Shown piece by piece: positions 1 to 8,331 of a stretch of DNA of 64,000 nucleotides; within the stretch, counting starts at the first letter, position 1, and each line of letters opens with the position of its first letter. Under the pieces are notes generated by a model. It saw only the letters and a program-made list of their open reading frames with translations. It searched no databases and was not told the DNA's origin. The stretch is from the NCBI GenBank assembly GCA_013285905.1, contig JABDGU010000001.1, forward strand, positions 18,616 to 82,615, read 5' to 3'. The position numbers were made by a program, and so were the translations under genes. The stretch comes from Bacteroidota bacterium. Its GTDB lineage: Bacteria > Bacteroidota > Bacteroidia > Chitinophagales > Chitinophagaceae.

Positions 1-1
1 C

Positions 2-1138
2 ATACCCGACAGGCCATCTGTAGCTTATGTGACAGGCAACGGGGAACCCTTAGGCATCAATACCCTTGATGCTTTGACCACCATTTCTCATTTTTACCAT
101 CTTGATACCATCAACATCAAGCATGGCATATACATATCGAGGGCTTATGACGCTATTATCATCGACAAGCCGATAACTGCTTTTGATGACACAGAGAAGT
201 TCAGGATAGACCAATATGTAATGAGGGGAGGGCATGTGTTGTGGATGCTGGACATGGTAAATGCATCACTGGACAGTTTCAGGAACTCAGAGCAATTTAT
301 AGCGCTGGACCAGGGCCTGAACCTTGATGACATATTATTCAAATACGGTGTGCGCGTAAACGCTGACCTGGTGGAAGATATGGTTTGTAACCAGTTGCCC
401 GCACCAGTTGACGCGTCTGGGCAAACAACAGGGGGCCTTAATAACTGGATATATTTCCCTGTCATCACCCCCACATCCAAACACCCAATTGTAAATAATA
501 TGAATTCGGTGATGTGCCAGTTTGCCAACAGTATTGATACTGCATCGGGCGGGGACATTAAAAAAACAGTTTTACTAGCCTCATCCAAATACAGCAGGGT
601 AACACCGGCCCCTGCACGCGTGAGCCTGACGATGATGAAATATGTACCGCCTACAGAAATGTTCAATAAACCCTATAAGCCTGTTGCCGTGTTGCTGGAG
701 GGAAAGTTCAGGTCTGTTTTCCAGAACCGTTTGAGCCCTTCTTTTTTGAAAGTGCTGAGCGATACGGTCATTAATCACCCATTCGTACCGGTATGTAAGG
801 AAGATAACAGTATGATCATAGTATCAGACGGGGACATGATGCTGAATGACTATACTGCATCTGCAGGGCCAACGCCTTTGGGCTACTGGCACTACACTAA
901 GGATATGTTTGCCAACAAGATATTCCTGCTGAATTGCCTTGAATATCTTACCGACCATTCCGGCCTGCTGGAGGCGCGCTCAAAAGAGTTAAGGCTGAGA
1001 TTGCTGGATGCCGGCAGGGTGAAGAAAGAAAAAATGCAATGGCAGATCATCAATATGGGCATACCAATTGCATTGGTGCTGATATTTGCATCCTGCTATA
1101 TTTTCTTCAGGAAAAGGCGTTACGAATCAAAAGGGTAA
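2..1138 (+). CDS. gldG: GldG, gliding-associated ABC transporter substrate-binding-like protein (5' truncated)
   Basis: The reading frame is open to the left edge, so only the C-terminal part is present. The first visible residues (PSVAYVTGNGEP) match the conserved start of the ABC-type uncharacterised transport domain of GldG. The protein ends with a single membrane helix (about WQIINMGIPIALVLIFASC) followed by a basic tail, as GldG does. In Flavobacterium, GldA, GldF and GldG form an ABC transporter linked to gliding and T9SS function; GldG is the extracytoplasmic partner anchored in the inner membrane. The next gene starts 2 bp after the stop, so they are co-transcribed. A GTG at 29 could be mistaken for a start, but homology extends upstream of it. 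Confidence 0.85.
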   Translation: MPDRPSVAYVTGNGEPLGINTLDALTTISHFYHLDTINIKHGIYISRAYDAIIIDKPITAFDDTEKFRIDQYVMRGGHVLWMLDMVNASLDSFRNSEQFIALDQGLNLDDILFKYGVRVNADLVEDMVCNQLPAPVDASGQTTGGLNNWIYFPVITPTSKHPIVNNMNSVMCQFANSIDTASGGDIKKTVLLASSKYSRVTPAPARVSLTMMKYVPPTEMFNKPYKPVAVLLEGKFRSVFQNRLSPSFLKVLSDTVINHPFVPVCKEDNSMIIVSDGDMMLNDYTASAGPTPLGYWHYTKDMFANKIFLLNCLEYLTDHSGLLEARSKELRLRLLDAGRVKKEKMQWQIINMGIPIALVLIFASCYIFFRKRRYESKG

Positions 1139-1140
1139 TT

Positions 1141-2202
1141 ATGCGCAAGACGATACTATACATTATTCTTTTGGGAGTGCTCGGATACGGGGTTTATTAT
1201 TTTTTATTTGCTAAGCAGGAAGATGGTTTTCCGGCAAGTGAAGCGGGCTTTGCGGTGAAAGACACTGCATCGATAGGCAAAATATTCATTGCGGCACACA
1301 ATGGCCAGTCGGTGCTGATAGAGCGGACAGACAGCGGTTGGGTGGTGGATAAAAGATATAAGGTGATGAAAAACCCCATTGACAACCTGATGAAAATATT
1401 GTACCTGCAAACTCCCCTATACCCTGTGCCGAAAAGTATGCACAATAATGTGGTATCGGGTATGGTTGGTAATGGAATAAAAGTGGAACTGGACAACAGG
1501 CAGGGAGAAAAAATGCGTGTGTTTTATGTAGGTGGCGAAAATAAAGATTTTACCGGCACTTATATGCTGATGGAAGGAGCGAAGCGGCCCTACCTGGTGA
1601 GCAAACAAGGCTTCCAAGGCTACCTGGCGCCATTTTATTCATTTCAGGTTACAGACTGGAGAGACAGGACCATTTTTAATCTTAAGCCGGCAGAAATAAA
1701 AAGTATTTCTCTCCAGTATCCCGACAAGCCGCAAAATTCTTTTGTATTAAATAATGAACAGGAAGGCCCGAAACTGGAAACCAGTAAAGTGCTTTCGCGT
1801 AGAGACAGCTTGAACAGGCGCCGTGCAAACACCTACCTGAAATTTTTTGAGAATGTGAATTGTGAAGGCTATGTGGTTGGTTACCATGATGTGGACAGCA
1901 TTATGAAAACTATGCCCAAATATTGCAGCATTGAGCTGAAAGGAAAGGGCGGACAGTACCAACACCTGGACATTTACTGGGCACCTTTAACACGCAGAAG
2001 TAAAAACTTAACAGCCCCATCGGCCGATGTGCCGGAGAATAAATATGATGCGGACCATTTTTACGGAGTAATGAATAATTACCGCGATACGATAATGTTA
2101 CAGCGTTTTGTTTTTAAAAAGATATTCCGCACCGCTAACGAATTTTATGAGCCTGACGAAATGCAGCCACTTGAAATAATGCCGGAAAGCCTGAAAAAAT
2201 AA
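1141..2202 (+). CDS. DUF4340 domain-containing protein, GldG operon partner
   Basis: This is a 353-residue protein with an N-terminal membrane anchor (MRKTILYIILLGVLGYGVYY) and a long extracytoplasmic part that I read as DUF4340. Such proteins commonly follow gldF-gldG in Bacteroidota; the function is not established, but the position suggests a role with the Gld ABC complex. The ATG at 1141, 2 bp after the gldG stop, is preferred over in-frame starts inside gldG because it directly precedes the signal anchor. It ends 24 bp before the murF-alr ATG. The domain call is from recognition of the overall pattern, not a search. Confidence 0.7.
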   Translation: MRKTILYIILLGVLGYGVYYFLFAKQEDGFPASEAGFAVKDTASIGKIFIAAHNGQSVLIERTDSGWVVDKRYKVMKNPIDNLMKILYLQTPLYPVPKSMHNNVVSGMVGNGIKVELDNRQGEKMRVFYVGGENKDFTGTYMLMEGAKRPYLVSKQGFQGYLAPFYSFQVTDWRDRTIFNLKPAEIKSISLQYPDKPQNSFVLNNEQEGPKLETSKVLSRRDSLNRRRANTYLKFFENVNCEGYVVGYHDVDSIMKTMPKYCSIELKGKGGQYQHLDIYWAPLTRRSKNLTAPSADVPENKYDADHFYGVMNNYRDTIMLQRFVFKKIFRTANEFYEPDEMQPLEIMPESLKK

Positions 2203-2226
2203 ATTTTTGCATAGACGCCTTTTTTG

Positions 2227-4752
2227 ATGAAAAACACGGCAGCACATATCGGGATCAAATTATTGCAGGAGTGGTGCCAGGGAGCTTGGTTGTGTTTTTT
2301 TGAAGATACTGTTATAGAAGACCTTTGCATTGATACCCGCAAAATAGACAGGCCCGCAAGCAGTTTATTTATTGCCTTAAAAACCAATTTGCGTGACGGA
2401 CACAATTTTATAGAAGATGCGTACAATAAGGGTGTTCGTAATTTTCTTGTTTCGCAAGTTATTGATGTTGCAGCTTACCCCTCAGCGAATTTTATACAGG
2501 TAAAAGATACCCTCAAGGCTTTACAGCAAATCATAACAGCTTACCGGAAACTATTTGATATACCCGTGATAGGGGTGACAGGCAGTAATGGAAAGACAAT
2601 AGTAAAAGAATGGTTGTATCAATTACTTAGTGGTACTTATAATGTGCTGCGAAGCCCCAAAAGTTATAATTCGCAGATAGGGGTGCCGCTATCTGTTTGG
2701 CTGCTGAAACCGGAGCATGAGCTAGCCATTTTTGAGGCAGGGATATCGCAACCCGGGGAGATGGAAAAGCTGGAGCGTATGATACTGCCCGGCATCGGGA
2801 TATTTACCAATATCGGGGAGGCCCACAACGAGGGCTTCTTAAACGTGCGGCAGAAAATAAACGAGAAGCTTGTTTTATTCCGCCATGCTAAAAAGCTAAT
2901 CTATTGCAGGGACTACCCGGAATTGAACGAATGCATAGCCCAATATGCACACCAGGTAAACAGCGCCAATAAACAAAACCCGCAACTTGAATTGTTTACA
3001 TGGTCGCAGAAACACGAGGCCGATCTGCGAATAACAGCACAGGATAAGGAGCAGGCGAAAACTACTATCCATGCTTTATACAAGAAAAAAGAAATAAACA
3101 TAACAATACCTTTCAGTGATCCGGCATCTGTAGAGGATGCTATTCATTGCTGGGCGCTGATGTTAATGTTGAACATAGACCAGATGAGTATCTCGCAAAG
3201 GATGAAAACGTTGCAGCCGGTATCTATGCGCCTTGAGTTGAGGCATGGGATAAATGATTGCACTGTTATTAATGATTCCTACAATTCGGACCTCAATTCT
3301 TTACAGATAGCACTGGACTACCTGGAGCAGCAAAAGCAGCATATACACCATACAGTAATATTGTCTGACATGTTGCAGATAGGCAAGCCCGATGCGGAAC
3401 TATATGAAGAAGTGGCGGCTCTTATTCAGCGCAAAAATGTGCAACGATTTATAGGTGTGGGGCCTGCTTTATATAAGCACCGATCCCTATTCAGGAAGAA
3501 TAAGAAGGGCAGAAGTATTTTTTTTAAGAGCACAGATGAGCTAATAAAAAAGTTCCACCTGCTTACTTTTGAAAAGGAAGCTGTGTTGCTGAAAGGTGCA
3601 AGAGCATTTACTTTCGAAAAGATAGGTTTGCTGCTGGAGCAGAAGATACACCAAACTGTATTATCAATTAATTTATCGGCCCTGACGCATAACCTGAATG
3701 TGTTCCGCTCGCATCTTGCGCCCGGTGTAAAAATAATGGCAATGGTAAAGGCCTTTGCTTATGGCAGCGGTAGTTACGAGATAGCCCATTTGCTGCAATA
3801 TACCGGTGTGGATTATTTATCGGTTGCTTATACGGATGAAGGTGTGGCACTTAGGAAGGCAGGCATTACAATTCCCATAATGGTGATGAGCCCTGATGCC
3901 ATATCGTTTGACAGGATGATAGCCTGGAAGCTGGAACCGGAGATATTTAATTTTCAATCGCTGGAAGCTTTTATTCATATCGCCGAGACATTAGAAGTGA
4001 AACAATACCCCATCCACATAAAATTAGATACGGGTATGCACCGCCTGGGCTTTATGCCTGAAGAGTTAGAAGAGCTGTCCTACCAGCTTGCATCGAGCGC
4101 CTGCTTAAAAGTTGCCAGTATATTCAGCCACCTGGCAGCAAGTGAAGACGCAAGTATGGATGCATTTACGCTGCAACAGGCCGCTGTTTTTGAGGAAATG
4201 AGCAATAAGCTGTGGACTGGCTTGCCGGAAAAACCTATGCTCCACCTGGCCAATTCTGCTGCCATTGCAAGGCAGCCACAACTGCATTATGATATGGTGC
4301 GCCTTGGCCTTGGGCTATATGGCATAGAAGGGAGCGGCATTTTACAGAAAAGGCTGCAGCAGATAAGTACGCTGAAGACGAGTATCGCGCAGATAAAAAC
4401 GGTGCCTGCAGGAGATACCATAGGCTATGGACGAAAGGCGCTTGCCGTTGAAAAGACGCGCATTGGCGTGATCTGTATCGGTTATGCCGATGGTTACCAA
4501 CGTGCCTTGGGTAATGGCAAAGCTCATGTACTGATACATGGCAAAGCTGCGAAAGTGCTTGGCGTGATATGCATGGATATGTGCATGGTTGACCTGTCTG
4601 AGATCCCGCAGGCAAAAGAAGGCGATGAAGTAATAGTTTTTGGCCCGGGACTGCCTGTTACTCAATTAGCTGAATGGGCGGGTACAATACCTTATGAAAT
4701 TATGACGGGCATCTCGCAAAGGGTGAAGCGGGTGTATGCGAACGAGGATTGA
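2227..4752 (+). CDS. murF-alr: Bifunctional MurF ligase / alanine racemase
   Basis: This 841-residue fusion makes peptidoglycan precursor. The N-terminal half is UDP-N-acetylmuramoyl-tripeptide:D-alanyl-D-alanine ligase (MurF), with the ATP-binding loop GVTGSNGKT at about residues 116-124. The C-terminal half, from about residue 478, is a PLP-dependent alanine racemase: the PLP lysine lies in MVKAFAYGSG (about Lys508) and the second catalytic residue is the Tyr in TIGYGRKA (about Tyr734). The fusion couples production of D-Ala to its use and is a known arrangement in Bacteroidota. The start is the ATG at 2227; a TTG one codon earlier is less likely. The protein is cytoplasmic. Confidence 0.95.
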   Translation: MKNTAAHIGIKLLQEWCQGAWLCFFEDTVIEDLCIDTRKIDRPASSLFIALKTNLRDGHNFIEDAYNKGVRNFLVSQVIDVAAYPSANFIQVKDTLKALQQIITAYRKLFDIPVIGVTGSNGKTIVKEWLYQLLSGTYNVLRSPKSYNSQIGVPLSVWLLKPEHELAIFEAGISQPGEMEKLERMILPGIGIFTNIGEAHNEGFLNVRQKINEKLVLFRHAKKLIYCRDYPELNECIAQYAHQVNSANKQNPQLELFTWSQKHEADLRITAQDKEQAKTTIHALYKKKEINITIPFSDPASVEDAIHCWALMLMLNIDQMSISQRMKTLQPVSMRLELRHGINDCTVINDSYNSDLNSLQIALDYLEQQKQHIHHTVILSDMLQIGKPDAELYEEVAALIQRKNVQRFIGVGPALYKHRSLFRKNKKGRSIFFKSTDELIKKFHLLTFEKEAVLLKGARAFTFEKIGLLLEQKIHQTVLSINLSALTHNLNVFRSHLAPGVKIMAMVKAFAYGSGSYEIAHLLQYTGVDYLSVAYTDEGVALRKAGITIPIMVMSPDAISFDRMIAWKLEPEIFNFQSLEAFIHIAETLEVKQYPIHIKLDTGMHRLGFMPEELEELSYQLASSACLKVASIFSHLAASEDASMDAFTLQQAAVFEEMSNKLWTGLPEKPMLHLANSAAIARQPQLHYDMVRLGLGLYGIEGSGILQKRLQQISTLKTSIAQIKTVPAGDTIGYGRKALAVEKTRIGVICIGYADGYQRALGNGKAHVLIHGKAAKVLGVICMDMCMVDLSEIPQAKEGDEVIVFGPGLPVTQLAEWAGTIPYEIMTGISQRVKRVYANED

Positions 4753-4754
4753 TA

Positions 4755-5445
4755 ATGAAAATCCCAGGAAGAGCTATTTCTGATAATATTTGTAATTTTG
4801 GGGAAGAATAAGATAAAATATGAATTACAGGATCTCATTCAGGGAAAGAGCAGAGATAGGGAAGCAAATCCTATCCAGAACATTGCCGCTTACCTTGGAG
4901 CAGGCAAAGCTGCAAGTACAAAAAATGAAACAAAGGAGTACACAAAACAACAAGAAGAAGAGGGATTAATAAATTTTATCAACAGTAACAACCTGTGGTA
5001 TGCGCAGGATATCAATGAACCTGATAAAATTGGCGAGGGAGCAGAACAAAAAGTGTACTACTACCCTGAAAAACGTGTTGTAATTAAATTAAATGATTCA
5101 ATATTTTTCAGCTATTGGATAGATTATTTTCACAACCTTCTTATTCACAATTATCTTTTTCCTGATACTGCATATACGCTTAGAGGGTTTAAATTGGTGA
5201 ATAGTGTGTTGTATGCGGTAGTAGAACAACCACATATTGTCAGCACGGAAGATATTGATCTTGACGATGTAAAAGAATTTCTCAGGCAGAATGGTTTTGA
5301 GAATACCAGGAGAAATGATTACTATAATGATGAACTAGGTATTATTTTAGAAGACTTGCATGATGAAAATGTAATAAGTTCTAACAAGGTTCCTTTCTTT
5401 GTTGACACTGTCTTTTATATCACAAGTAAGTTTTATGAATCTTAG
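4755..5445 (+). pseudogene. Kinase-like polyvalent-type protein, probably split by a frameshift near 4803-4810
   Basis: The long frame (4798-5445) has no internal methionine and could begin only at a TTG. Three bases after the murF-alr stop there is an ATG (4755) in another frame that reads MKIPGRAISDNICNFGEE and stops at 4809-4811. Joined by one skipped base, the two parts give one smooth 230-residue protein, so I read this as one gene broken by an indel or a base-call error. The body contains a glycine-rich loop (IGEGAEQKVY), a lysine in VVIK and a DLHDENV segment, which together resemble a small protein-kinase fold as in the kinase domains of polyvalent mobile-element proteins. A conserved function is not proven. 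Alternatively the TTG is a real start. Confidence 0.5.
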
Positions 5446-5450
5446 CGATA

Positions 5451-6377
5451 CTATAACTTCTGTATCCAGATATTGCCGCCGCGGTCTTTATAGCATAGAG
5501 GCATTTCGCTGAAAACTTCGCTGTGGTGGGTATGCAAATAATCTGAGAATATCTTTATTTCAAAATCTTTATTGTACATCAGGAAGGCTTTGAGGATGTA
5601 GTCTTCGTTCCAGTTCTGGCCCTTATATACCCATTCTTTGGGGTATTCGAAAGGATAGAAGATATCATGGAAATGTATGAGTACGCCTTTGTTGAGCATT
5701 GGCAGTATGTCGAATAGTATCAGGTTTATATCGCTGCCGGTTTTTGATACGTGAGAGCTGTCAATAAAAAGTATATCGTTTGCCTGCAGTTGGCTGAAAA
5801 GAGAAAGATCAATATCCTGAATAGCTGAAATGATAAATGTATTTTCCTCTTTGTCATTGTCCTTTAATAAGGAGTAGAGGCGTTCTGGTTCTGGTTCTAT
5901 AAAAGTTAAGTCGAGATCTTTATTGAAACGGTCTTTCATGTCGAGCATCAAAGCAGATGAAAAACCGGAGCCCACTTCTATTATTCTTTTGGGGTTGAAA
6001 TGGCGTATCATGGAGTATAATATAACTCCATCGGAATAGGGGTACCAGTTGTTGTCGAAGTAATACCTAAGGTTTTCTTTGCTTTTTTCTCCAAAAGGAA
6101 TCTCAGCATAATAAGGTTTAAAATTATCCAACAGTTGCAGTTGACTGTCCGTATTCAGGTCTATGCCTTTTATATCGTTTATCTTTTTAGGCCCCCAGAT
6201 AAGTTGCTCGCGTTTTTTTACTTCATTGATAGAGACAATTGATGAGTAAGCATCGCCGGCGGGATAGCGTGCGTTTCTGCTAAACTCCATGCCTGTCTCA
6301 TACATCTGAATGTAGTGTTCGGAGCCGGTGGCAGAGATTTTGGACAATAATGCTAGTAAGGACTTTATTTTTCTCAT
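5451..6377 (-). CDS. Class I SAM-dependent methyltransferase
   Basis: This is a 308-residue protein with methyltransferase motif I at about residues 132-139 (IIEVGSGF), an acidic end to strand beta-2 (TFIEPEP), and the later motif DILFIDSSHV. The SSHV/HFHDIF pattern resembles the Methyltransf_24 group, often found with sugar or surface-polymer genes. The substrate cannot be told from sequence. There is no signal peptide, so it should be cytoplasmic. It converges on the kinase-like gene (6 bp gap) and has no same-strand neighbour within 185 bp, so it appears to be a single-gene unit. Confidence 0.75.
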   Translation of the reverse strand: MRKIKSLLALLSKISATGSEHYIQMYETGMEFSRNARYPAGDAYSSIVSINEVKKREQLIWGPKKINDIKGIDLNTDSQLQLLDNFKPYYAEIPFGEKSKENLRYYFDNNWYPYSDGVILYSMIRHFNPKRIIEVGSGFSSALMLDMKDRFNKDLDLTFIEPEPERLYSLLKDNDKEENTFIISAIQDIDLSLFSQLQANDILFIDSSHVSKTGSDINLILFDILPMLNKGVLIHFHDIFYPFEYPKEWVYKGQNWNEDYILKAFLMYNKDFEIKIFSDYLHTHHSEVFSEMPLCYKDRGGNIWIQKL

Positions 6378-6562
6378 GTAATTGTGCAGAAGGTGCGCAA
6401 ATTTAAAGTTAATTTTAATCTATTGAGATTTTGTTTTTGCAGGAAAAGAGTAAAAGGCAACGCAACACGTCTGACGACCAAGGGTCGACTGATGGGTACT
6501 CAAATAAAATAACAGAGGGAAACCCTGTTCCGGATCTCCCTTGTAGAAAATATTTTATGATG

Positions 6563-7429
6563 CTATTGCATGACTATTGTCTTAGCAGTGCCGTAGAAAT
6601 GAGCATTCCCCATCCTGATAAGGTACATTCCATTATGCAGGTTCAGATCATTGATCATATAGGTGGCGGGGCCTGCGTGCGCGATTATGGTTTCTTTATG
6701 AACTTCGCGACCCATCATATCGTACACAGCAATGTCATAGAGCCCATTTTCTTTGGCGTTATAAGATAAGATTATGGATGAGGGGCTACTATTGCCAAGG
6801 ACAGTAAGAGGAAGATATGTTTTTTCCCTGTTTACTTTAGTAACATCCAAAGGGGTGCCTGTTAAAAGTACATTGTCAAGGTACCAGGTATTAGCGATGG
6901 TATTGGACGAAGTGTATCTGAAAGCAAAATAGAAAGGACTACCCTTAAAAGAACTCACATCAACCTGGTGGGTAACCCAACCTGCCACATCAGCAAGAGC
7001 AAGCGGAGGATTTGCAGAGTCTGAGGGAGCAGCACTATTCAGGACAGAATCATAAGGCATGAAACCAAGAGTACTAAGGCTATTAATATTTTGGTCAGTC
7101 TTAGTGTCAAATTGAATATAAACATTGCCTACATAATTGTGAATATCCAGTTTAGGTGTAATAAAGAAAGCCGTGTCTTTGTGGTTGAGGCCAACGTAAT
7201 AGCCTGTGCAGAACATACCGCCAGTACCAAACTCCCCATTTGTTGGTGTACAATGCCATGCAAGGCTATCCGTATTTGCAATAGAGTTTTGTTCAGTCCA
7301 TCCGTTAGGGTAATACTGGCCTTGGGTGGGGCAAAAAGTGCCATTGAAGTCCTCATTTAATGAAGTTAACTGTGCATGGGCAGAAAATGTGATAAACGCC
7401 AGTAATATGAATATTTTTATCTCTTTCAT
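6563..7429 (-). CDS. T9SS type A sorting domain-containing secreted protein
   Basis: This is a 288-residue protein. It starts with a signal peptide (MKEIKIFILLAFITFSAHA). The middle region (about 25-190) has the look of a cleaved-adhesin or jellyroll anchor domain: NGWTEQN, an aromatic-rich strand pattern and DNVLLTG before the linker. The last 80 residues are a T9SS type A C-terminal domain, with YDIAVYDMMGREV and GMYLIRM. It should cross the inner membrane by Sec and the outer membrane by T9SS, then be attached or released. No T9SS machinery gene is next to it. The ligand is unknown. Confidence 0.8.
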   Translation of the reverse strand: MKEIKIFILLAFITFSAHAQLTSLNEDFNGTFCPTQGQYYPNGWTEQNSIANTDSLAWHCTPTNGEFGTGGMFCTGYYVGLNHKDTAFFITPKLDIHNYVGNVYIQFDTKTDQNINSLSTLGFMPYDSVLNSAAPSDSANPPLALADVAGWVTHQVDVSSFKGSPFYFAFRYTSSNTIANTWYLDNVLLTGTPLDVTKVNREKTYLPLTVLGNSSPSSIILSYNAKENGLYDIAVYDMMGREVHKETIIAHAGPATYMINDLNLHNGMYLIRMGNAHFYGTAKTIVMQ

Positions 7430-7611
7430 GAGTGTGTTTTTTGGTCGTAAATATTTTCCTTACTGATTATTCGCTTCATGCAATTTAAGTAAATAAACGC
7501 TGCATGAAAATTTCGCCAAAGGCATTTATTTAATAAGAATATGTATTGTATTGTGCTTAAAAAATAAACCAAACCCAAGTTCGGCTATACACAAAGACGA
7601 TATTTATGGGC

Positions 7612-7657
7612 TAAATGTTAGAACTTTAGAAAAATATTTTCAGAAAGCTAACATTTA
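7612..7657. repeat. Perfect 10-bp inverted repeat upstream of the ECF sigma gene
   Basis: TAAATGTTAG at 7612-7621 is repeated as its exact reverse complement at 7648-7657, separated by 26 AT-rich bases. It lies about 70 bp before the sigma-factor start, in a 299-bp gap that otherwise shows no gene. It could be a regulator-binding site or part of a folded leader. No T-run follows, so it does not look like a terminator. Confidence 0.45.
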
Positions 7658-7728
7658 ATTTCCAAGTTGCGTCTATGGTATTGAGAAAGTACCTAAGACG
7701 AACCGATGAAGCAAATATTTACTGAGCG

Positions 7729-8313
7729 TTGTCAGAATTAAAAAACATAAGCAGCCAGTTGTCCCATGCGGAAAAGAGTTTGTCAGGCCATAGTGAATTA
7801 AGCGTGCTGATAAATGATTGTATCGCTCAATCCCGTAATGCGCAGAAAAAGCTTTATGACCTTTACTCGCCTGCGGCTTATGGGATAATAAAAAGGTATA
7901 TGTATGGCAATGATACAGCTGCCCAGGAGGTATTGAATGATGCGTTCTTTAAAATATTTACCAAACTGGACCAATATTCGTTCCAGGGGGCATTTGAAGG
8001 CTGGATAAGACGCATAGTAGTGAATACACTGATGGATCATTTAAGACGAAATATTAAAAATGATCAAAATTTTAAGGAAGTGCAGCCGGAAGATGCGTAC
8101 GTGAACAGTGAAGGGGTGGAAAAGATGTCGTATAAAGAATTGTTAGTATTAGTGAATAGTTTGCCAGACTTACAGCGTGCCGTGTTTAACTTGTTTGTTT
8201 TTGAAAATTATTCGCATAAAGAAATTGCAACATTCCTGGATATAAACGAGAATAACAGCAGATGGCACCTGAACGATGCCAGAAGAAGATTGAAGGAGAA
8301 GTTAATATTATGA
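7729..8313 (+). CDS. ECF-type RNA polymerase sigma-70 factor
   Basis: This protein is about 194 residues long. Sigma region 2 covers about residues 35-105 (LYDLYSPAAYGIIKRY ... FEGWIRRIVVNTLMDHLRRN). Region 4 is a helix-turn-helix at about 135-190 (LPDLQRAVFNLFVFENYSHKEIA). It lacks regions 1 and 3, as ECF factors do. An in-frame TGA at 7723 limits the start to the TTG at 7729 or to a later GTG at 7804; the start is uncertain. The next gene begins 18 bp after its stop and encodes a membrane protein with an anti-sigma-like N terminus, so the two form a sigma/anti-sigma pair by inference. Confidence 0.85.
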   Translation: MSELKNISSQLSHAEKSLSGHSELSVLINDCIAQSRNAQKKLYDLYSPAAYGIIKRYMYGNDTAAQEVLNDAFFKIFTKLDQYSFQGAFEGWIRRIVVNTLMDHLRRNIKNDQNFKEVQPEDAYVNSEGVEKMSYKELLVLVNSLPDLQRAVFNLFVFENYSHKEIATFLDINENNSRWHLNDARRRLKEKLIL

Positions 8314-8331
8314 TTGCTCAACAGAACTGAA

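Noticed and set aside
1039..1140. Earlier start for the DUF4340 gene inside gldG
   Set aside because: The ATG at 1141 directly precedes the membrane anchor, and the extension is the out-of-frame antisense-like image of the gldG tail.
6431..6769. 112-codon plus-strand frame
   Set aside because: It is largely antisense to the sorting domain of the T9SS gene at 6563-7429.
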